Assembly (NCBI GenBank): GCA_002803225.1
Contig: NXFV01001565.1
Coordinates: 173,136-237,135, forward strand
DNA length: 64,000 bases
Reading direction: 5' to 3'
Origin: Gamarada debralockiae
Taxonomy: Eukaryota; Ascomycota; Leotiomycetes; Helotiales; Hyphodiscaceae
The first letter of the stretch is position 1. Each line of letters begins with the position of its first letter. Both the position numbers and the translations under genes were made by a program. Below, one piece after another: positions 56,787 through 64,000 of the stretch. Under the pieces are notes generated by a model. It did no database searches and was not told the origin of the DNA. It was given only the letters and a program-made list of their open reading frames with translations.

Positions 56787-57619
56787 GAAACACAAGAAAG
56801 CTGCTGCCTGATTATTATTAGTCATCAGTAAGGTATCCAGCTTGTGCAGCCTCCCCTTCTCTCATAGTCAGCAACACATCATCACGCTTCACGTCAACAT
56901 CGACAGTCGAATACGTAATCGACATCAATGGATTCTTCCAACAAGGGCCTTCGCGCGCTATCTGAATCGTCATCCCATCAAGGACATCCCACAAGTTACC
57001 CTCCCTCACCACAAGCCGTCTTCCCAGGCACAGGTAAGGGAGCAGTACAATAGCAAATGCTGGCATTGTTCAGCGAATCCCTCGGATGTCTGCCATTTTG
57101 TTGGCTGCAGAAATAACATCGTAAGTAGCATATGACTTCAGCGGGGGCTAATATGACTTCGTCCTAGTTCCACGATGCCTTTATAAATGGTCTGATCACC
57201 TTCATTCTTCTTCTTACCCATCTGAACTTGACCTCCTTCGCAGCAAGCGTTGCTCTAAAGCTTATCACCATCGTTTCTCCGATTACCACTGATCCAGTGG
57301 AGCAGTGAACCTTTAAGGACATCGAGGAGGCACGAACCCAGGCGTGCTGCAGTAGACGACAGAAAAGAGCCAGAGCTGGACTACTTCGATAAAGCAACCT
57401 CGTAAAATACTTCTACCACAATTCATGTTTTGTGCCTCGACTTAAACGTAACGTTAATTGATTGATTGCTAAACGCTAGCATTAATAGGATATCTATTTC
57501 TATGCTATGATTTTAGAGAGTCTTCTTCTCTCGTTATTTTCGTGGAAAAGAAGGGAAATGGCCTGCGAATTGCAATTATATAAATAGCTTTTTGATCTAG
57601 TTGGCGCAAAACGAACCTC
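56787..57619. other. Intergenic, no gene recognised
   Basis: Short ORFs occur on both strands (for example minus 56818-57066) without recognised domains. It may be further relic sequence. Confidence 0.35.
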
Positions 57620-58080
57620 CTCAGAGAACCGAGGTCTAACCTCAAGTTTTTGAGGTCTTTTCTTCGGTATCAATCGACTTATAAGCAAATTGCATCGATC
57701 CAAAACAATTGCGGAATCTGGCTGATCAGTGAGCTGGAAGCGAGATGGTTTCGAATATACAGTAGCGCAAGTGCCAGATTTTCCGTTACGGAGAACCTTT
57801 TATTGTCGACAAAGATGGAGGTCTTGTTTGCAATGCTACCCCAACAATAAGAAATCGCTGTATATCGAGGCAAATCCTGCAAAGTTACTATCTCAAGTAT
57901 ACATGAGATCGGCTCCTCAATGTAGGTCGCAGGTAGCACCTGTAACAATCTGATTTCTTGACGGTTGCAGTCCAAAGAAGAATACGAATATCGAGGACTG
58001 TCTTGTTGCGAATGTTCCATTCTAGCCATCAATTGCTCTCCTCTTCTCGTTCGTCCAAGCAAGCTCTGATTTTCATCCAT
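57620..58080 (-). pseudogene. Truncated HET-domain gene
   Basis: From ATG at 58080 (MDENQSLLGRTRRG) the minus strand reads into YSSLDCNRQEIRLLQVLPA, EPISCILEIVTLQDLPRYTAISYCWGS (HET motif 1), SIFVDNKRFSVTENLALAL, and PQLFWIDAICL (start of motif 2), then a stop. A shifted frame just beyond gives IDTEEKTSK, matching the expected continuation after INQ, so a frameshift is the break. The rest of the HET domain and the C-terminal half are missing. Related to, but distinct from, the intact HET gene next to it. Confidence 0.7.
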
Positions 58081-58893
58081 CTTGAAATTCTGGTCGTTCT
58101 GGACGTTACATTGTGGAGGAATAAAAGTTATTGCTGAAGAGTTTGCGTTGGGCAGCAAGAAATTCAACTGACGACCATGAACGTGGCACAGCCAAAGAGA
58201 GGCAGCTGAACCTGAACCTAGGCATAAAAGTCACAGTGACGGTGCTCGGAAACCCTTCCCTGCGTACTTCCGTATTGAATATCAGACAAGTAACGCGTCT
58301 TATGGAATGTTCATAACTCTCTTACACCGCGTCAGAAAGATAGATGGATACTTGAATTGAAATGAAGAGGACTTCTGCCTAGTTCGAAAAGCCTCACGAA
58401 AACGAATGTGGGAGGAAATTATGCCAATGTTGCACAGCATTCTGATATATAGCCAATGACAATCGTGCAGGCGCCGAAGCGACTTCTAATTGGCCACTTT
58501 CCCACTCGGTGTCTCTAAGCAGATTGTCCACACCGAGAACCGCCTTCGTTACTCGAACACAAGTGACTTATTTCTGTTGATTCTCAGACATCGCGGGCAC
58601 AGATTATACTCAGACCGTCATTGGACCAATCAAAATCTTAAGCAAATCAGATGTAAGAAAATACGGGCAGCAGGATCCTCAGCATTCGAAAGCAAAACAG
58701 CCTCGATATATTACAACTATAAATTCAAATCCCTCGACACTCGTCGATTAGACTGTATCCCCATGATGCAGAGCATAGCCCGGACGGTCGTGAGGGAAGC
58801 TTGAGATCTGAGTGATTCGAGAAGAGTATCAGTTTGGCAAATTAAAGGTATCTTGCAGTCCGATATTGAGATCAAACTGGTTACTCCTAACTA
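58081..58893. other. Intergenic between HET genes
   Basis: No recognised gene. Leader side of the truncated HET gene and 3' flank of the intact one. Confidence 0.4.
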
Positions 58894-61659
58894 CTAACCA
58901 AGCTTAACATTAACCACCTCCGCCGGACATTCCTCAAACAAATCCACGCCTCTTTTGATCGTCTCATCTAATTTCTGAAATATTGGTGTCGTACCCACAC
59001 TAAAATGAGGACCGACCGGAAGCTCAGGATCCATAGGACCAAATATAGCCCCAGCACCTTTTCGATACGCTACTCCTTCTTTCCATTCTATCCACAAAGC
59101 AGCATACACCCATTGAGCAGGAGTGAAATAATCGGCGTGCAACAAGTATGGCATATTGATGTGTGAATATCGACTACTCCACACGGAAATGATGACAAGT
59201 TGACAATTAGAACCGAGCAGGGAATCTACTTCCTCTGGGTCATCGGGCTGTAAATCTCCTACTATTACACCTGGAAACGCTTCATGTTCAAGGAGTAGTG
59301 CTTTGCGGTTGTATTGACTGTCGTGAATTTGGACTGGCTTGAGAGTGTATGAATATGCTCGGAACTGGAGATATGGGCTCCAGTTCCTGGTGCTTTCAAA
59401 GCTCGTTTCAGAATTGTTAACTGAGGGGAATGGATGAAAGAATCGCTTGTTAGGCCAGTTGTCGTGGAGGAAGTACATAGCTCTGTGCTCTGTCCAACTT
59501 TGCAGCTCTTGTTCTGTAAGATGTTTCTCTTCTACATCTTCTGTTGAGAATAGACGGTCCTTGGTGATATTTCGTTGGTGGATACTCTCCAGATTATCCC
59601 GGTTGGGGTAATAGACTTGCTTTCGTCCATCACTTTCCTTTGAGAAATATGCAATCTCTTTTGCCCGCCAGTCTTCGGTATATTTTCCCTTCTTCGGGTG
59701 AACATAATCCATGGATAGGTTGGATATACGAACTCGAGTGCCATCTTCCCGATAACGATAGAGTCTGGCCATGGGGGACCACCTCCCTGGATTATTCCAT
59801 GTTTCTCGCTCAGGAAAATAATCATTGAACGGCTTCCAAAGGTCCTCAGAGTCCACCCAAAACGGATGTAAAAGCACCTCCGTTTCCCAACCCAGCCATG
59901 ACCAGCTCGGAAAGCCTTCTCTTCGTTTCGGCACACTTCCTGGGGCAAAAGACCAAAAGAGACAGTAGTCAAAAAGCAAAGTTGGAATGCCGTAGAAGAA
60001 ACCTCCTTCAAAGGCGCGGCTGAATTCTTGGAGTACAGCGCCAAATGCTTTTTCTGCATCGCTTTGGTATGAAAGAGATCGCTTGGAATAACCTCTGACT
60101 AGACTCCAGTAGGTTTTGAGATCTGGAATTGGTCTTTCTTCTCGTACGAGCGATTCCGGGATGGCGAAGGCTGGGAATCCTTGTGTACGACCATCGTGGC
60201 TCCTTAAAGTGTCGTGGCCGCTTCCCTGCTCATCGAGATCTCGAAGTCAGTATGGCGCTTTCTATACGTTTCAGGAGTACAAATGAATGTCTTGGAACTG
60301 CACTTGCAGATTTACTGCAGCAAACATCCAAGATGGGAAATTGCACGTCAGGGAATTTACACTAACCCAACGACTTGCCAACTCGCCATTGTCATCCGCC
60401 GAGCAAGTTTCCTGTATTGAACAGGTAAGGCATTCCCAATACAAAGTCTTGTCATGAAAAACCAAGGCTCTGGGCGAAAGCATTCTCTCTTGAAAGGTCC
60501 AAGCCCTTTGGTGATGGGGGCTAGTCTCGGACTCTCTGTACTTAAGAACTGAGAATTGGATAGATGGTGAGAATCGAAGGGTGAGATCCGCTTCGTACTT
60601 TCTGCTCGGTTCGTCCACTCCAGGTAAGCCGTAATCGACATCTTCTCCATCTGCACAGACGATTGTGAGGTATGAATTTTTGAAAATCTCCCCCATAGCT
60701 TCTATTTGATTGTGAACCATTTTCTCGTCGTCTTGTAAGATGCATAGTCGATCGACCCAAAGGAAATCTATGCCAATTTGTTGACAGAGCTTGAGGGCAT
60801 CGCGGATCGTTTTGGGGATCAAGGAGACAGAATCATCGGAGCTCAGAGAGTTGGATTGACAGAGATCCTCAATATTTGACTTGGTGCTTTGCAATGTGTC
60901 TGTTGCTTGGCCCCAGACGTAGCTCAGTGTTGCGTACTTAGTTTCCTTCGAAGGGCAAGGAGCAATGCAGCGGCGCTTAACGTCGATGAGAAACGCTGGC
61001 ATTGCCTCTGATTGCGTTCGTGGGTGCAGGCGCGGCTGGCATTTCTCATGGAAATTATCGCAGTAATCTATCCAGCGACGGATTCTCGATATGTCTATAG
61101 GGCCTTCTGGAAGCACTACACCAAAGTCCAGTGGAGGGAAAGAATTGTTGAAATCCCATTTTTTCTTCGGATCTTGAGGTTCGGCATACCAAGTAGGATA
61201 TTGATTGTCCACCACCTTCGAACTGGAGGGCTTAGTTAAAGATCCGTCCTGTCCAGGGACGAGATATGATTCGCTCAGAAACTGTTGAATGAACGGCACA
61301 TGAGGACGCAGCCCAAGAATCTGGCACCATGTCGGAGTTGACTTAGGAGACCCAAAATAACATTGCCTAAACAAATGATAGCCTGATCGGTGAAACATGA
61401 TGACTATCTCATCATTCTCGCTGAAATAATCACCACTGCTTCCCTGGTCCTTGTTGCGAGAAATATGGCGGGTTTCATAGTCCGCGAGCACCTTCCAAAG
61501 CGTCTGGCATGTCGAGCAGGAGGTTTGGTTACGCAGGGAACTTACATTGCCAAGTTTGAGTGACCAGCCCTGGGATTCTTGATATGGCGTAAAAGACTCC
61601 GCCGTAGCTTGGCATACAGAGCAAGATGATGGCTCATCGATGTCGAAGCCGAGGCCCAT
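58894..61659 (-). CDS. HET-domain protein (heterokaryon incompatibility type)
   Basis: Two exons on the minus strand: 61659-60367 and 60225-58894, 874 aa. The donor is GTTAGT after Trp and the acceptor CAG gives W|GSGHD in frame. The N-terminus has CxxC pairs (SSCSVCQ, TSCSTCQTLW), usual in this HET subgroup. HET motifs follow: YATLSYVWGQ (about 235-245), IGIDFLWVDRLCILQDD (about 302-318), MGEIFKNSYLTIVCADG, and RAWTFQERMLSPRALVFHDKTLYWEC. The C-terminal half contains FPSWSWLGWETEV and ends VVNVKLG. HET proteins trigger cell death or arrest in allorecognition. Its start codon lies 93 bp from that of the divergent NACHT-WD40 gene. No stop or frameshift is seen. Confidence 0.9.
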
Positions 61660-61752
61660 GTTGAATATAATGAAGTATGTAAGATTGCAGTATTCGCGCC
61701 GGCGCTTTCTCCACTTTTACGGTAGCTACTGTAGCTCGCACGATCCATCGCA
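61660..61752. promoter_or_regulatory. Minimal bidirectional promoter between HET and NACHT genes
   Basis: 93 bp between the two divergent start codons; all core promoter and leader sequence not overlapping the genes must fit here. It suggests shared regulation of the pair. Confidence 0.5.
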
Positions 61753-64000
61753 ATGTCAGATCCCGAGACGCCAAACTGGCTTCTAAGCACCCCAGGCAAT
61801 CAGTACCAAAACATTCGAGTCGACGGAAGTGGCCGAAATCATTTTGGGAACACATACTACAACAGTCCGTTCCTTGCAGACACGAGCAGAGTCGAACCAT
61901 AAACTAATGCGCAACAGGCCAAAAAGACCCACTCAGCCTCCTTCCCTTCGCATCAAATGCGCCTTTCAACTCCCGCGACCACGAACACGAACCTGCCTGC
62001 CTCCCTCAAACGCGCGTCGACCTTCTACAAGAGATATATGGCTGGGCTGATGGAAAAGATGGACAAGATGAGCAACGCATCTTCTGGCTGAACGGCCTGG
62101 CTGGAACGGGAAAGTCAACCATATCCCGCACTGCCGCGCACGAATACAACGAGCAGAAGCGTCTTGGAACCAGCTTCTTCTTCTCGAAGGGCGGTGGAGA
62201 TGCGGGCCATGCTGGCAAGTTCTTTACAAGTCTAGCGGCGCAGCTCGCTTTTAATGTGCCATCCCTTCGACAATACATCCGTGAGGCTGTTAAAAACCGG
62301 AGCGATATGGCTAGCCTGTCCCTCTCGGAGCAGTGGCGTCAGCTTGTTCTTAGTCCACTATCGAATCTACACAGCGAATCATGTCAGTCTTACGTTATTG
62401 TCGTCGACGCACTTGATGAGTGTGATGATGAAGAAGATGTCCGGATCATTCTGCAGCTTCTAGCTGAAGCTCGATCGTTGACGACAGTACGACTTCGAGT
62501 CTTTTTGACGAGCAGACCTGAAATCCCAATTCGGCACGGATATGCGCCATCTCACAAGTTGAACGCCGAGACTTCGTACTACACAGCATACAGCCGACGA
62601 TTGTTGACCATGATATCTCTCTCTTCCTAGAATACAATCTGGGGATAATCAGGCAGGAGTGGGCTCTTGGAGCAGACTGGCCAGGCGAAGTAGTTCTGAG
62701 ACAGCTAGTTCTATACGCTTATGGCCTCTTCATTTGGGCGGCGACTGCTTGTCGCTTTATTCGTGAGGGGAGGCGATTCGCAGGCAAGAGACTGGACAAA
62801 CTTCTCAAGGGTAGTAGCAGCGATATTACCGCCCCAGAGAAGCCACTCAATGAGATCTACCTTGCTGTCCTCAAGCACTCGATCTCCTTGGACTATTCGG
62901 TGGAAGAGAAAGAAGAGGCATACGATATACTAAAGCACACGCTTGGAAGTATGGTGGTGTTGCTCTCACCTCTTTCTGCCTCTTCACTAAGTAGGCTGTT
63001 GCACCTTCCCAAGGAAGAGGTCGACCAGACATTTGAGGATCTTCATGCGATCATCGATATTCCTGAGGATCTGACTTGCCCGCTTCGCCTCCATCACCCT
63101 TCATTTCGCGACTTCCTCCTTAACAAAGATCGATGTGGGGATTTCTGGGTAGATGAGAAGGAGGCACACCAGCTAGTAGCTACTAGCTGCATACATATAA
63201 TGTCCCGGACACTCAAGAAGGACATTTGCGACATGCATGCTCCTGGTACTCAAGCAAGCCAAGTTGACTACAGTCGTCTACAGCAATACCTTCCGCCGGA
63301 AGTTCAGTACGCATGTCTCTACTGGGTCCAGCATCTGCAACGGAGTAGGGCTCAGGCTTCTGATGGCGAGGAAGCCCACCGGTTTTTACAAGCTCATTTA
63401 CTGCACTGGCTTGAGGCACTTGGGTGGATGGGCAAGGTCTCAGAAGGGATTCAAGCAATATTGTCCTTGGAAGCTCACGTTTTGGTAAGCTATTTATCTA
63501 TCATGTTGAAATTTCTAACTTGTCTTTAGGATACTAAAGGACCTGATTGGCGTGGATTTATCAATGACACAAAGCGATTTGTTTTATACAACCGATCAGC
63601 GATTGAACAGGCACCCCTGCAACTATATTACTCTGCTCTCATCTTTGCGCCAGAAGATAGCATTGTTCGAAGGAACTTCGAGGGATGTATTCCAGATTGG
63701 ATTCAACTGAACTAAAAGTGCAAGCACACTGGACCGCGATGCTGCAGTCGCTCGAGGGCCACACTGACTCAGTCACGTCCGTGGCCTTTTCACCCGACGG
63801 CAAGCAGGTCCTTTCTGGGTCCGGCGATCGGACAGTGCGGCTCTGGGACGCCGCCACGGGAGCGGCGCTACAGACGTTCGAGGGCCACACTGCCTGGGTC
63901 TCATCAGTGGCCTTCTCACCCGACGGCAGGCAGGTCGTGTCTAGCTCTGACGATCGGATGGTACGGCTTTGGGACGCGGCTATGGGGGCGGTGCTGCAGA
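61753..64000 (+). pseudogene. NACHT-WD40 STAND protein, frameshifted, runs off window
   Basis: Exon 1 (61753-61864) encodes 37 residues starting MSDPETPNWLL and containing YQNIRVDGSGRNHFGNTYYN, a Gly/Asn pattern like HET-s-related amyloid motifs. A 53-bp intron (GTCCGT, branch CTAAT, CAACAG) joins in frame to SQKDPLSLLPFASNAPFNSR and CLPQTRVDLLQEIYGWADG. NACHT follows: P-loop WLNGLAGTGKST, Walker B VIVVDALDECDD, LTSRPEIPIR. One base appears lost near 62545; the frame then continues with DFVLHSIQPTIVDHDISLFLEYN to 63484. A second intron (63485-63529) leads to DTKGPDWRGF. A second lost base near 63705 creates a stop (63711-63713) just before the WD40 repeats (LEGHTDSVTSVAFSPDGKQ). Predicted role: NLR-like sensor. 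Broken as written. Confidence 0.8.
63730..64000 (+). repeat. WD40-coding tandem repeats (partial)
   Basis: At least two near-identical 42-residue blades (LEGHTDSV..., FEGHTAWV...; SPDG(K/R)QV; TVRLWDAATGAALQ) with high-GC DNA, repeating at about 129 and 126 bp. The array continues beyond the window. Homogenised WD40 repeats are typical of fungal NWD genes. Confidence 0.85.

Noticed and set aside
58101..58112. GGACGTTACA considered as the missing inverted end of repeat copy B
   Set aside because: Only the outer few bases match; the remaining terminal sequence is absent.
58894..61659. Search for a HET-s-like motif in the HET protein matching the NACHT N-terminus
   Set aside because: No Gly/Asn pattern of that kind was found at either terminus by eye.

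Overview
The window looks like chromosomal DNA of a filamentous ascomycete (Pezizomycotina). Introns are short (about 46-107 bp) with GT...AG ends and CTAAC/CTGAC-like branch points. Housekeeping genes are spliced like their Pezizomycotina homologs, and there are HET-domain and STAND (NB-ARC/NACHT) genes of the kind that expand in these fungi. A placement in or near Leotiomycetes is only an impression. Some decayed stretches show stops of the CGA-to-TGA and CAA-to-TAA kind, compatible with repeat-induced point mutation (RIP).

Layout. 0.8-1.8 kb: a SAM35/metaxin-like mitochondrial import gene. 2.2-7.05 kb: an accessory block. A HET-NB-ARC-TPR gene on the minus strand is broken by a 259-bp exon insertion and carries a 216-bp insertion inside one intron; the block is flanked by a 43-bp inverted repeat pair. 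7-14 kb: gene-poor, with one CBM48 (AMPK-type glycogen-binding) protein. 14-20.3 kb: a CECR5-type HAD hydrolase, a frameshifted MetX-like hydrolase pseudogene, an amidohydrolase of the L-rhamnonolactonase type, and a DHDPS-family aldolase. 20.4-21.1 kb: a decayed gene. 21.8-27.2 kb: a seven-exon, 1697-aa GHKL-ATPase/DUF3883 protein (NO VEIN-like). 27.4-31.7 kb: decayed DNA with a methyltransferase pseudogene.

32-54 kb is a dense core region: NHP2, QCR8 and PHB1 (head to head), a ROG1-type lipase, REX3, RFC5, an MFS drug-type transporter, a double-DUF427 protein, an AIR1/2-like zinc-knuckle protein, ORM1/ORMDL, and a GPI-anchored cell-wall protein. 55-58 kb holds a small Cys-containing protein, a second copy of the dispersed repeat, and a truncated HET pseudogene.

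58.9-64 kb is the most interesting accessory region. An intact 874-aa HET-domain gene is divergently paired with a NACHT-WD40 STAND gene; only 93 bp separate the two start codons. The first exon of the NACHT gene encodes a 37-residue N-terminus with a Gly/Asn-rich motif resembling HET-s-related amyloid signalling motifs. The NACHT-WD40 reading frame has two single-base frameshifts and runs off the window end. The two ends of the window therefore hold two different HET/NLR architectures: fused in one gene at 3-6.4 kb, and split into a head-to-head pair at 59-64 kb.
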